A stretch of 64,000 bases of DNA from Desulfobacteraceae bacterium (lineage in GTDB: Bacteria > Desulfobacterota > Desulfobacteria > Desulfobacterales > Desulfobacteraceae): positions 62,001-126,000 of the forward strand of contig JADGEQ010000012.1 in the NCBI GenBank assembly GCA_016744295.1, written 5' to 3'. The notes under the pieces are model-generated. The model was not told where the DNA came from, did no database searches, and saw only the letters and a program-made list of their open reading frames with translations. A program made the position numbers and the translations under genes. Positions 36,270 through 44,659 of this stretch are shown here, piece after piece (within the stretch, counting starts at the first letter, position 1; every line of letters starts with the position of its first letter).

Positions 36270-37022
36270 ATGAAACCTGACAACCTAGCTATTATCCTGG
36301 TGAAACCCCAGGGCCCCCTAAATATCGGTTCGATCTGCCGGAGTATGATGAATTTTGGTTTTTCCAAACTTCGCCTGGTAAGCCCCTGCCAGGAGTACTT
36401 ATCCCTTGACGCCAAAAAAATGGCCCTGGGAGCCTATAAGATTCTTGAACAGGCACAACTCTTTGATGACCTGCCAGCAGCCCTCCACGACATCCAGGTC
36501 GCCTTCGGCACCACCCGCAGGTTTGGCAAATACCGAAAAAATTTTCACACGCCGACCACTGCTGCCACAAAGATCAATGAATTGGATGACAAGACAAGTG
36601 CAGCCCTTGTCATGGGAACCGAAGACTCCGGGCTTGAGACAAAGGATCTGGAATTATGCCAGCATTTTATAACCATTCCCACCCATGCGGATTATCCCTC
36701 CATGAACCTGAGCCATTCCCTTTCTATCCTGATTTATGAAATTGCCATGAAATCCGATACCGGGAAAAAATTCCATGACCCCATTCCCCAGCAACTGGCA
36801 ACGGGGAAAGAGGTAGAACAAATGTTCGGCCATATGCGTAAAACCCTCCAGGATATTGACTTTCTGGACAATAAAAACCCGGACCACATATTGAGAACAT
36901 TCAGACGGCTCTTTGGCAGCGCCTCTCTTACCCCCCGGGACATCCAAATTGTCCGGGGGCTCATGAGCCGGATTGACTGGACTGAAAGCCAGAGGCGAAA
37001 AGGAATAAAACCAAACAAATAA
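36270..37022 (+). CDS. SpoU/TrmD-fold RNA methyltransferase, TrmJ-like
   Basis: 250 residues. Motif 1 LVKPQGPLNIGSICRSMMNFG, motif 2 ALVMGTEDSGLE and motif 3 IPTHADYPSMNLSHSLSILIYE define the SPOUT knot of the TrmJ branch, which 2'-O-methylates tRNA at position 32; a C-terminal helical extension (~165-250) also fits TrmJ. Target nucleotide is inferred from the family. Follows dtd by 154 bp that include the tandem repeat. Confidence 0.88.
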   Translation: MKPDNLAIILVKPQGPLNIGSICRSMMNFGFSKLRLVSPCQEYLSLDAKKMALGAYKILEQAQLFDDLPAALHDIQVAFGTTRRFGKYRKNFHTPTTAATKINELDDKTSAALVMGTEDSGLETKDLELCQHFITIPTHADYPSMNLSHSLSILIYEIAMKSDTGKKFHDPIPQQLATGKEVEQMFGHMRKTLQDIDFLDNKNPDHILRTFRRLFGSASLTPRDIQIVRGLMSRIDWTESQRRKGIKPNK

Positions 37023-37028
37023 AACCAA

Positions 37029-37101
37029 ATGCATAAAACCGGGTTATTCTGCCCTAATGCATAAAACCACATGCATAAAATCTGGCACATACAACCCGGT
37101 T
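37029..37101. repeat. Short ATGCATAAAACC repeats and a hairpin after the methyltransferase gene
   Basis: ATGCATAAAACC occurs at 37029 and 37057, with a shorter ATGCATAAAA at 37071. AACCGGGTT near 37038 can pair with AACCCGGTT near 37093. It may shape the 3' end of two convergent transcripts; no T-run is present. Confidence 0.5.
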
Positions 37102-37129
37102 ATTAAATTCCGAACCAATTGTCCTGTCC

Positions 37130-37489
37130 CTATGGATGGGGCATCACAGCATTAAAGGTTTTCCCCAGATAATTGCAAATACCAAGGGCATCCTCAATAA
37201 AATACCGACCCGTTGAAAAACTTTTTTTAGCAGTTTCAGGCAGGTCAACCCCATCTGCCAGGACCAGGACCGGGCTGCCCTGGTTTTCTGCACCCACCGC
37301 CTCAATTATCAGGGGTCTGGGCCTTTGGAAATCCACATGGACAATTTCAATATTATTTTTCACTTCGGGGGAATAGGCCAGAAAGCCCTCCACCACACCA
37401 CAGTCAGGACAATAAAAAGGGCCCTGGCCATCTGCTTCCATCCAGGGATTGAGCATATAGAGTGTCGATTTTTCTACAGATTTCTCCAT
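37130..37489 (-). CDS. DUF3088 thioredoxin-like protein
   Basis: 119 residues. Contains YCPDCGVVEGFLA (CxxC), a FQRPRPLIIEAVG segment, GSPVLVLADG and a final HP, the layout of DUF3088 proteins, which have a thioredoxin-like fold. Role unknown; the CxxC suggests thiol chemistry. AAGGA lies about 9 bases before the ATG. Convergent to the methyltransferase gene. Confidence 0.8.
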   Translation of the reverse strand: MEKSVEKSTLYMLNPWMEADGQGPFYCPDCGVVEGFLAYSPEVKNNIEIVHVDFQRPRPLIIEAVGAENQGSPVLVLADGVDLPETAKKSFSTGRYFIEDALGICNYLGKTFNAVMPHP

Positions 37490-37514
37490 AGGTTTTTTCC
37501 TTTTTTAATATAGC

Positions 37515-37540
37515 AACCCCCGGCCCTGAAGACCGGGTGT
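37515..37540. other. GC-rich stem-loop
   Basis: ACCCCCGGCC / GACCGGGTGT pair around a short CTGAA loop with one mismatch. It lies about 26-50 bp upstream of the DUF3088 start, inside the expected leader. Similar hairpins occur at IS200/IS605 right ends, but no transposase or TnpB remnant was found beside it. Confidence 0.35.
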
Positions 37541-38070
37541 TCCATGTTTAGATTAAATACAGCCCGAATGTACAAAATCCACCCCGCGCCTGTCAAGGAA
37601 CCTGTGCTGTATTCAGCAATTCTCAGTAACCGATACTTATTGCACCAACCTCTGAGAAATTTAAGCTGAAGATTATTGGTGAACTTCCTAACCGGCCGGG
37701 GAAGATTGCAGCGTACTGATTGAACAAATTCCGACAGGTTCTTGTAGCGGCAGGTTATATTTTCGGCTAAAATCATGTTATAAACGCATCTAAAATCATA
37801 TTGACATGGTCAAATATGTTTTGATTTTTTCACTATAGTTCATAAATTATGTTTTATTTCCCGACTTCAAAACTATCCGCAATACATTAATCATTGTATT
37901 TTCTTTTGATTTTACTCGACTTCGAATAGAGAGCGCCTATATATGAGGTATAAATCGGGCCAGGAAGATGTTGACGCATCCCCAGCGGCAATAAAATCAG
38001 GAATTCTGGCAGGTAATCTCAGAAATTTAAAATTTTCATTTTAAATCAAAATTTCCTCTAAATTATGTAA

Positions 38071-38122
38071 TAAGATTATTCTGGCATAATTTTCTATAAT
38101 CTACTATATCTTCAATAAAGTT
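38071..38122. repeat. 52-bp dispersed repeat, copy 1
   Basis: Aligns without gaps to 41754-41805, about 40 of 52 positions identical (shared TAAGATTATTCTGG and ACTATATCT). Both copies lie in AT-rich non-coding DNA of the accessory stretch. Confidence 0.5.
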
Positions 38123-38149
38123 TGCTGTTGTTCAGGAAAAATAGGCTTG

Positions 38150-38190
38150 TTTTCCACTTTTATCTTTTCATTATCTGAATAAGTGGAAAA
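38150..38190. promoter_or_regulatory. Perfect 10-bp inverted repeat upstream of the orphan gene
   Basis: TTTTCCACTT (38150-38159) and AAGTGGAAAA (38181-38190), 21 bases apart, about 93-133 bp before the orphan ATG. Candidate operator or looped leader. Confidence 0.4.
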
Positions 38191-38282
38191 TCCACACACT
38201 CATATCTCTAAATATAATCGAAAATTTTTCATATAGTACAACTTATAGGCCAATGTCTGGCAGATTTAAAAAGGAGATTAAT

Positions 38283-38663
38283 ATGAAAATACGAAGTGGT
38301 AGAGATCACGCAAAACAGTGGATCAATGGAGCTTTAGGTGGTCAAGAAATGACTCTGTCGGCAGTTAATCGGTGTTTAGATGACATTGAAAAAATGAAAC
38401 ATTGGCAGGGTAGCACAGTAACGGGAATCATTACAAAGATTACTGTCAATAATGGTCAGACCGCAACGCCGTTATATCATGTATCAAATGGAAAAATGGG
38501 TACAAAAAAGACTTGTACGTTATTCTTTATTAAAGATGATGTTTTCGATGTAGCAAATATCATAGGTGTATATCAACATGCATCAAGTGACTCTTACTGT
38601 GTTGTATGGCCGACTGCCCCTGAACACAATTCATACAACTTACCGAAATTAATCAAACTTTAG
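38283..38663 (+). CDS. Orphan protein of 126 residues
   Basis: Not recognised. The ATG at 38283 has a perfect AGGAG six bases upstream, so it is almost certainly translated; the ORF opens earlier at 38253 without one. Starts MKIRSGRDHAKQWINGALGG; the C-terminal half looks beta-rich (TCTLFFIKDDVFDVANIIGV, then SYCVVWPT). No signal peptide or TM helix. Alone on an AT-rich stretch between insertion remnants, which suggests recent transfer. A toxin or immunity role is possible but there is no direct sign of it. Confidence 0.7.
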   Translation: MKIRSGRDHAKQWINGALGGQEMTLSAVNRCLDDIEKMKHWQGSTVTGIITKITVNNGQTATPLYHVSNGKMGTKKTCTLFFIKDDVFDVANIIGVYQHASSDSYCVVWPTAPEHNSYNLPKLIKL

Positions 38664-39047
38664 AAAAAATTCTCAAAACAGATAAACCATTTCCCTTGAT
38701 TTTGTTCGGTCTCCTGGGATATTGGTATTTATAATATTTTAAGGTTCTAAAATCGTTATTAGTGAAGTAGACACCCTAGGTCGGACTGTTTTGCGGTATG
38801 TGTCAAGCAAGTTGTCGCCTTTTCCGAAAAGGATTTCTCACGTTTCCCGCCCCCAATGTCGGATTTAAGGGCAGGACTATTATTAAATAATCTCAGAAAA
38901 TTTTTTAGACTCGTCACCTGTTTTTTTACCAGGAACTTTTGTCAGTTTCTCCCCGTTATCTATTACGCATTATCTTTCCATACAAATTATTAAGATTTAA
39001 TCAATTTTATAATTGACGATACAGGACAAAAAAACTATTAAACTAAA
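38664..39047. other. Intergenic region, no gene seen
   Basis: About 380 bp of mixed composition before the Fe-S protein gene. A small CCTTTTCCGAAAAGG stem near 38818 is the only structure noticed. Confidence 0.4.
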
Positions 39048-40262
39048 ATGGAAAATGCATCTGCTCTCAGGAATGACAACACCCCTTATGTTAAACTCCA
39101 ACAGCATCTAAACAATCAGCCTGTGGGCTTTCCGCCCAGCCGGAACGGTGCTGATATTCGGCTGCTCAAACATATATTCACCCCTAAAGAGGCCGAGGTT
39201 GCAACCTGCCTCAACCATTTGGGGCAACCGTTGGATACCATTTTCAAACGTGCAGCCCATATAGTAGCATCAAAACGGGAATTGGAAAAACATTTGACGT
39301 CCATCCTCAAAAAAGGTGGTTTGGAATTTCGATTGGAAAAGGGACAACGCCTGTATGCAAACACACCGCTGGTGGTAGGGATGTATGAACTACAGTTGGA
39401 GCGTCTCTCCCCAGAATTTATTCAGGATTTCAAAGCGTATACCTCAGAAAAAAGATATGGGATTTCATTTCTGGCCACCAAATTGCCACAGATGAGGACC
39501 ATTCCAATCGGCAAGAGCATAACACCAAAAATGCCTGTGGCTGATTTCGATCAAATCAACAAGCTCCTTGAAACGGCTTCTGACCCTTTCGTCATCTTGC
39601 CCTGTATCTGTCGAAGAAAAAAATCCCTTCAGGGAGAGCCCTGCCAACAGACCGATAGGACTGAGACCTGTATGGCCATGGGTGGAGTTGCCCAAACTTT
39701 GCTGAAAATGGAAATCGGTCGTAAAATTACCCGGAACGAGGCTATGGATATTATCCGTGAAAATCAAAAAGAAGGATTGGTACTCCAGCCGGGCAATACC
39801 CAGGATATTGAGTTCCTATGTTCCTGCTGTGGTTGCTGCTGTTCCATGCTTAGCCTACAAAAAGAGTTGCCCCGGCCCCTGGATTTTTGGGCATCGAATT
39901 TCCAAACATCCATAGATCCAGACTGCTGTATCGGATGTGGCAAATGTATTATTCACTGCCAGACCCAGGCACTTACCCTTGCTAAACTGTCAAAAAATCA
40001 GTCAAAAGAAGACCGGCCAAAACCCAATCTTAACCGCCACCGCTGTATTGGTTGCGGTAACTGTGTTCCTGCCTGTCCGACTGGTGCCCTGTCTTTAATA
40101 CCTTGTGTCTCTCAAGTCCGGCCACCAAAAGATAGAGAAGGGCTAAATACCATTTTGCTAAAAGAGAAAAAAAACAAACTCGCCCCAATAAAAGTCATTG
40201 GAAAACTGGCCAAGGGAATTGCATTGACAGGGGATCTGAATCTACTGAAAAAAAAGGGCTAA
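39048..40262 (+). CDS. Ferredoxin-type 4Fe-4S protein with winged-helix-like N-terminus
   Basis: 404 residues. N-terminal ~100 residues resemble a winged-helix (TPKEAEVATCLNHLG...RAAHIVASKRELEKHL). A cysteine-rich middle follows (LPCICRRKK, CQQ, CSCCGCCCSML), then two bacterial ferredoxin motifs, CCIGCGKCIIHCQ and CIGCGNCVPACP, near residues 290 and 330. Members occur in sulfate reducers and other anaerobes and are thought to be electron carriers or redox-linked regulators; the partner is unknown. No strong ribosome site at the chosen ATG. Monocistronic. Confidence 0.82.
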   Translation: MENASALRNDNTPYVKLQQHLNNQPVGFPPSRNGADIRLLKHIFTPKEAEVATCLNHLGQPLDTIFKRAAHIVASKRELEKHLTSILKKGGLEFRLEKGQRLYANTPLVVGMYELQLERLSPEFIQDFKAYTSEKRYGISFLATKLPQMRTIPIGKSITPKMPVADFDQINKLLETASDPFVILPCICRRKKSLQGEPCQQTDRTETCMAMGGVAQTLLKMEIGRKITRNEAMDIIRENQKEGLVLQPGNTQDIEFLCSCCGCCCSMLSLQKELPRPLDFWASNFQTSIDPDCCIGCGKCIIHCQTQALTLAKLSKNQSKEDRPKPNLNRHRCIGCGNCVPACPTGALSLIPCVSQVRPPKDREGLNTILLKEKKNKLAPIKVIGKLAKGIALTGDLNLLKKKG

Positions 40263-40636
40263 TGAATTAATCATTGAAAGACTGATTCAGGTGACTCAAT
40301 CATAATTATCCGAAGGTGAAGTATTCAGTCGCCGAAATTGTCATGGATACCAAAAGAATATATCCCCGGAAATCTGGATTGGAATTGATGCCAATCATGC
40401 AAGAATCTATGAGTTTTCTATTATTTACATATACAATTCTCTTTGATACAAAAACATTGAGAAAATTTAATATAAACAGCAAACGGATATCATTTAAAAT
40501 GATATAATATGCGGATCCGGTAATGAACTTGTTGGGAATTCCGGTGACATACTTATTTCCAACAAGCAACAGACACCGGATTTCATGGGTGATGTTCAAA
40601 GGTTAGGCTAAATAAAAATGGAAAGGGAAATATTAT
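40263..40636. other. Intergenic region with repeat copy A
   Basis: About 370 bp, AT-rich. It carries dispersed repeat copy A at 40294-40351; reading frames here have no ribosome site and no family resemblance. Confidence 0.45.
40294..40351. repeat. 58-bp dispersed repeat, copy A
   Basis: Shares ACTCAA..TAATTATCC..AG.TGAAG.ATTCAG and a final GGATACC with copies at 41529 and 42968. The copies diverge by roughly a quarter to a third of positions. Confidence 0.55.
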
Positions 40637-41140
40637 ATGTATTTAGAACTGATCTTTCGGGGTTTACTTATTCTGAGCACGCTTTTATGTTCTTTGGTAT
40701 CAGGTTTGGTATTTGCTTTTGCAATTGTGGTGATGCCGGGAATTAAAAACTTAAAAGATCGAGAGTTCATCCGGGCTTTTCAAGTGATGGATGGTGTTAT
40801 CCAGAATAATCAACCATTATTTATCTTTGTCTGGATCGGTTCTGCTTTGACATTAATAGCCTCAGCTATTTTAGGAATCTGGCAATTAGATGGGATTCAA
40901 AGAATATTTCTAATAATTACAGCTTTTATTTATATTATTGGTGTTCATATACCAACCATCACAATAAACATTCCACTAAACAATAAACTCCAAACACTCG
41001 ATACGAATTCTTCAAATGAAACAACTCAACAAACAGTCCGAGGTGATTTTGAGCTACGTTGGAACTTTTGGAATTCTTTCAGGACAGTTGTATCAAGCTT
41101 GGTATCTGTTCTCTTAATGATTTTGCTTTACAACCTTTAA
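40637..41140 (+). CDS. DUF1772 (anthrone oxygenase-like) membrane protein
   Basis: 167 residues, four TM helices. Family marks: GLVFAFAIVVMPGI near residue 25, NNQPLFIFVW, a NIPLNNKLQ segment and RWNFWNSFRTVVS near the end, matching DUF1772. Biochemical role in bacteria is unclear. Sits between repeat copies A and B in the insertion-rich stretch and may have been brought in. An AGGGA-like site precedes the ATG. Confidence 0.8.
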   Translation: MYLELIFRGLLILSTLLCSLVSGLVFAFAIVVMPGIKNLKDREFIRAFQVMDGVIQNNQPLFIFVWIGSALTLIASAILGIWQLDGIQRIFLIITAFIYIIGVHIPTITINIPLNNKLQTLDTNSSNETTQQTVRGDFELRWNFWNSFRTVVSSLVSVLLMILLYNL

Positions 41141-41479
41141 TCAGAACAATTGACGTAAACAAACGCCAACGTTAAACGCTATGAATCCTATCGAATAAAG
41201 GCGCATCGATCTTTCAATAAGCCGCCATATCAGCAGTGAAATCAATAAAACTATTCCGAGGACTTCAATCCGAGAATTATTTTTCAGAAAAACACTGTTG
41301 ATGATGACCGGATTCTTCAAAAATCCAAAGTTCTGTTCAATACCGCTCTGGCTCTTGTATAACCCTAGAAGACCTTCAACGTCCCACTCCGCCTTTTCCG
41401 AAGGCGAAACCAGATTGGAAAAAAAATAAGACACCCAGCCTCCTCCCGGAGGGTTGCGACCTTTGCTTAATCCTCCCAT
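41141..41479 (-). pseudogene. Internal fragment of an IS1634-family transposase
   Basis: The central part reads GLYKSQSGIEQNFGFLKNPVI...SVFLKNNSRIEVLGIVLLI...LIWRLIERSMR, the C-terminal catalytic block and following helices of IS1634-type (DDE) transposases. Both ends are foreign: the start lacks the long N-terminus and the chain leaves the family pattern after ERSMR. No intact element remains. Convergent with and directly abutting the DUF1772 gene. Confidence 0.8.
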
Positions 41480-41528
41480 TTTGCTTCAGCCAAACCATTC
41501 GTACCAGGCTCCCAAAAGCTAAACCGAA

Positions 41529-41586
41529 ACTCAACATTAATTATCCAAAGTTGAAGCATTCAGAAGCCCGAAATATCAAGGATACC
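41529..41586. repeat. 58-bp dispersed repeat, copy B
   Basis: Best match to copy A, same length. It lies about 50 bp from the 5' end of the transposase fragment, so the family may derive from an insertion-sequence end. Confidence 0.55.
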
Positions 41587-41753
41587 GATACAAGTTTTGA
41601 TTGATCTTTGAAATCCCTGGACTGAATCCATTATGAATCTACCCGGTCACTTCATGCATCACTAATGAAGACTGACGATCCACCGGATTGCCTCAAGATT
41701 CCAGTTCCCGGGTTTACCCAAAAAATAAGGTTACTTATGTACTTAAGATTATT

Positions 41754-41805
41754 CTGGTAAAATTGTTCAGGCTCAACTATATCTCCAAGTAAGTTGAATA
41801 TCATA
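41754..41805. repeat. 52-bp dispersed repeat, copy 2
   Basis: Partner of 38071-38122; about 77 percent identity by eye with no gaps. Confidence 0.5.
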
Positions 41806-42037
41806 ACAAGACGTTGCTTCAACTTATGTATAAAGATGAACGGAACCCACCTCGATTTTCAACATTCTCTGAAACTATTTTGAAACAAAGCTCTCAAAAA
41901 TAGGAAACAAAGTTCGCAATACTATAACATATTTTTTATATATATGAATAACATTTGATTCTTTGTTTTAGTATCATATTTTTCTTAAAACCCTTACCCA
42001 GAAGCGATATGCAAATCCTATAAGGGAACTATGGAAT

Positions 42038-42054
42038 TCGGAACAATTCTTGCA
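42038..42054 (+). promoter_or_regulatory. Sigma-54 (-24/-12) promoter of the PEP-CTERM gene
   Basis: TCGGAACAATTCTTGCA has GG, ten bases, then GC in a TTGCA box, matching the sigma-54 consensus well apart from the base before GG and the first base after it. The start of transcription would fall near 42065, 40 bp before the ATG. PEP-CTERM genes are known to be RpoN-controlled in several bacteria. Confidence 0.7.
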
Positions 42055-42105
42055 TCATCACTCAGAGGTTTTAACCACTAACTTATTTCTACAAGGAGTA
42101 CGATA

Positions 42106-42774
42106 ATGAATCTGAAAGCTCTTTTTGCACGGAACATTTTGAGTTGTTTGTTGTTATTGTTATTATTGAGTGGGGTTGCGAATGCTACACTATTGGAAGT
42201 GGATTATGCAGCCGGTAGTGGTGATGGGTTGTTAACTCATGATACTGAAACTGGGTTGATGTGGTTGGATATTGGAGAAACACAAGGACAAGGTTACGAT
42301 AATGTTCTTGTAAATTCCCCATACATAACAGCTGGATTTCGAGTTGCCACATTAGAAGAGGTAAAGGAATTATGGGCAAATACGGGAGGGTCACAATTAA
42401 ACTACATGAATACAGGTGATTTTGATACAAGCAAAATATTGCTTGATCTGCTGGGATCAACCGCAACAAATAGTTATGCGTCATATGAATACACCGAATT
42501 GTTCGGACTTACTTCCACAAATGTAAGTAGCCTCCCTGGCAGTAACCCTAATTTAATTTTTGGTGTAAGATTTGGTAAACAGGATTATATAGATTCAACT
42601 CTCGATAAAGGATCTTTGTCTATACAACATGAGCTCAAAGACTCCTTACATCCGAATAAGTCGGTTTTTCTCGTAACCTCACCAGCCCCCACACCAACAC
42701 CCGAACCCGCTACAATGATCCTCTTAGGCATCGGCCTTTTAGGACTTGCTGGAGTTAATAGAAGAAAAAAATAA
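42106..42774 (+). CDS. PEP-CTERM sorting-signal protein
   Basis: 222 residues. Signal peptide (ILSCLLLLLLLSGVANA), then a domain with HDTETGLMWLDIGETQGQ...AGFRVATLEEVKELW, like DUF1566/Lcl-type or C-type-lectin-related modules of exported proteins, and a C-terminal PEP-CTERM signal: TPEPATMILLGIGLLGLAG followed by VNRRKK. Exosortase would cut at PEP and the protein would be attached to the envelope or released with exopolysaccharide. AGGAG precedes the ATG. No exosortase, EpsI or PrsK/PrsR is encoded here, so the machinery must be elsewhere. Confidence 0.93.
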   Translation: MNLKALFARNILSCLLLLLLLSGVANATLLEVDYAAGSGDGLLTHDTETGLMWLDIGETQGQGYDNVLVNSPYITAGFRVATLEEVKELWANTGGSQLNYMNTGDFDTSKILLDLLGSTATNSYASYEYTELFGLTSTNVSSLPGSNPNLIFGVRFGKQDYIDSTLDKGSLSIQHELKDSLHPNKSVFLVTSPAPTPTPEPATMILLGIGLLGLAGVNRRKK

Positions 42775-42800
42775 AAAAAAGTTATTAGAGGATTTAAGTT

Positions 42801-42838
42801 AAGGCAGGGTCATTAATTTGATCTTGCCTTTTTTATTT
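42801..42838 (+). terminator. Rho-independent terminator of the PEP-CTERM gene
   Basis: AAGGCAGGGTC pairs with GATCTTGCCTT around an AT-rich loop, followed by TTTTATTTT. Located 27 bp after the stop codon. Confidence 0.8.
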
Positions 42839-43444
42839 TACATTCTACTTTCGGATTATAGAAAATATGCACCTATAGATTTCAAGCACTCATCTTTTTG
42901 AAATATCAAGTTCCTGCTTAGTGAATTTGACCATTCCACTTTTTAATATATTTTGTTGATCGAGTGGGCTCAACAATAATTATCCTTGTTAAAAGTATTC
43001 AGAGCTTGGAATATATCCAGAATACCTACCCAATTGTGAATTTTAGATTGATGTAATTTTTTGGGCTTTTTCAGTAATTATTTTTAAAATTCAATGGTCA
43101 AGACTTGTATTCATAGTCTCAGGATTTCTAAATCGAATCCAGACCCCATATTTTGTGGCCAAGGGGGATTTTATTTAGCCTACAAAAAGTCAACAAATTG
43201 TTAGGTTTAAAAAATTTGCACGGATTATATGAAGGAAATTTTTTGGCGGGTGCCTGTGATGGACAATGGTTAAAGTGGCAACCATTGGAGACAAAACCTC
43301 CTGGGTTAAAAAACCCTGGGTGTTATTTTCTTTACGAGAAACAAATTTAAATTTTTTGCAGAAGGCCTTTTCAGGTATAGAGCGGTTTAACTCACCGAGA
43401 ATTGCTTTGCTGTATCTGAAGATCCCATACTCATCCCATTGTTT
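42839..43444. other. AT-rich intergenic region with repeat copy C
   Basis: About 600 bp. Contains dispersed repeat copy C (42968-43026) and a CCTGGGTT/AACCCTGG hairpin near 43300 downstream of the minus-strand HAD gene. A plus-strand frame at 43153-43350 lacks a ribosome site and family resemblance. Confidence 0.45.
42968..43026. repeat. Dispersed repeat, copy C
   Basis: Keeps CTCAACAATAATTATCC, AAGTATTCAG and a final AATACC; the most diverged of the three copies. Confidence 0.45.
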
Positions 43445-43915
43445 TTATTGTCTCAAACTGGCAACCAGACGACCGGGCTTTTCAAAATAGGCAAACAAAT
43501 CCAGGATATGGTGGATGACCAGGTTTGATGCCATCAGGGTTTTTGTTGAAACTCCCTCCTGTTGGAAAACGGCTACTCCCAATATTGCCTCTTTGAGCAG
43601 CAATTGGTCATTGGCCCCGTTTCCCACGCCAATGGTTTTTTGGGGTCCCAATGTTTGAAGACATGTTAATTTGCTCAATGCCTGATTCTTCTCGGGTATA
43701 ATGTGCAGGCGGCACTTGACATCTTCAAGCTCCTTTTTAACCGATCCAAAGGTATCCGCCGTGATCACATGGAAGGCCAACCGATCTGAAAATTGATCAA
43801 TTAGTTCCCTTACCCCGGCAATCAAGCGGCCGTCAATGGCAATGGTGCCGTTAAAATCCAGTAAAACATTTTCAATTGTTAGATCATGGAATCCTGGAAT
43901 ATGAATCTGAATCAT
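43445..43915 (-). CDS. Soluble P-type-ATPase-like HAD phosphatase
   Basis: 156 residues from the ATG at 43915 (GGGAG eight bases upstream). HAD motif I is LLDFNGTIAIDG: Asp-x-Asn instead of Asp-x-Asp, as in the compact 'soluble P-type ATPase' HAD group, whose motif resembles the DKTGT of true P-type ATPases. Later motifs: HVITADTFGS (motif II), VGNGANDQLLL (motif IV). Ends FEKPGRLVASLRQ as in that family. Substrate unknown. Last gene of the likely double-cubane/Pst operon, 38 bp after the ATPase gene. Confidence 0.85.
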   Translation of the reverse strand: MIQIHIPGFHDLTIENVLLDFNGTIAIDGRLIAGVRELIDQFSDRLAFHVITADTFGSVKKELEDVKCRLHIIPEKNQALSKLTCLQTLGPQKTIGVGNGANDQLLLKEAILGVAVFQQEGVSTKTLMASNLVIHHILDLFAYFEKPGRLVASLRQ

Positions 43916-43953
43916 TTTAAGTCTCCCTTTGGGTGTATCCGTTGTTGCGGTCC

Positions 43954-44658
43954 TTACCATTTTTGTATTAGCTGTCCCCGGGACAAAAGCATGCCCGTAT
44001 CTGCTATCCGTTTCACCTGGTCCAGGTAATGGGAAACAAGGAGAATGGTGCAGTCTTTTTTCACTTCAACAAGCAATCTTTCAATCATCCTGGAGGAGGT
44101 GTCATCCAAGGAGGAGGTGGGCTCGTCCAGCAACAATACCCCGGGGTTTAAAATCAAGGCCCTTGCAATGCAAAGCCGCTGCTGCTGACCGCCGGACAAA
44201 CCTCTGGCATCTTCATTCAAGCGGTCCTTTACCTCCTCCCATAAAAAGGCTCTTTTTAAAACTGTTTCAACCCGGAAGGGGGCATCCTTCTGTTTATCTT
44301 CCCCCTTGAGCTTGAGGGGAAAGAGGATATTTTTAGAAATACTCATGGGCAGAGGATTGGGCACCTGAAAAACCATTCCCACCCGACGCCTCAGCTCCGA
44401 CACAGGGTATCTTGGATCATGGATATTCTGAAATTTTCCGTCAAAATTTATCTCAATTTGTCCCGTGGCCCTTGCGCCTTCTATGCCTTCCCACAACCGG
44501 TTTAAACTCATCAGCAGGGTGGATTTTCCCTGGCCCGAGGGTCCGGTAACAGCGGTGATCCTGTTTTCCCCAATCTCCATGGAAATATGATCCAAAATTG
44601 TGCGGCCATTATAATAGAAGGATAGATCTTTGATTTTTATTTTTGATTTTATCTGCAT
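43954..44658 (-). CDS. Phosphate-type ABC transporter ATPase, PstB-like
   Basis: 234 residues from the ATG at 44658, one base after the permease stop. Walker A GPSGQGKST, Q-loop VFQVPNPLPM, signature LSGGQQQRL, Walker B GVLLLDEPTSSLDD, switch His in LLVSHYLDQV. The VPNPLPMSI segment is typical of PstB. Powers the PstSCA importer encoded upstream. No PhoU follows, which is unusual for a phosphate system and leaves room for another oxyanion. Confidence 0.88.
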   Translation of the reverse strand: MQIKSKIKIKDLSFYYNGRTILDHISMEIGENRITAVTGPSGQGKSTLLMSLNRLWEGIEGARATGQIEINFDGKFQNIHDPRYPVSELRRRVGMVFQVPNPLPMSISKNILFPLKLKGEDKQKDAPFRVETVLKRAFLWEEVKDRLNEDARGLSGGQQQRLCIARALILNPGVLLLDEPTSSLDDTSSRMIERLLVEVKKDCTILLVSHYLDQVKRIADTGMLLSRGQLIQKW

Positions 44659-44659
44659 A

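Larger units (their letters stand above)
37490..38282. other. AT-rich intergenic region with hairpins and a repeat copy
   Basis: Nearly 800 bp with no convincing gene. It contains a strong GC-rich hairpin (37515-37540), a diverged 52-bp repeat copy (38071-38122) and an inverted repeat before the next gene (38150-38190). Visibly AT-richer than the flanking operons. Confidence 0.5.
41480..42037. other. AT-rich region with repeat copies and PEP-CTERM upstream DNA
   Basis: Holds repeat copy B (41529-41586), copy 2 of the 52-bp repeat (41754-41805) and, closer to the PEP-CTERM gene, a repeated GAAACAAAG (near 41881 and 41903) that could be an activator site. No gene seen. Confidence 0.45.

Noticed and set aside
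37515..37540. Stem-loop considered as an IS605 end or omega-RNA
   Set aside because: No tnpA or tnpB remnant nearby; kept only as an unassigned hairpin.
37474..37776. Minus-strand 100-residue frame upstream of DUF3088
   Set aside because: Crosses a hairpin, no ribosome site, no recognisable fold; overlaps the DUF3088 start.
40306..40599. Minus-strand 97-residue frame
   Set aside because: Runs through dispersed repeat copy A in AT-rich DNA; no ribosome site and no family pattern.
41141..41210. GTTAAAC motif suggesting an integron attC site after the DUF1772 gene
   Set aside because: Only one core-like motif is present; no paired site, no integrase and no cassette array.
43153..43350. Plus-strand 65-residue frame
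   Set aside because: No ribosome site; lies in AT-rich non-coding DNA beside a hairpin.
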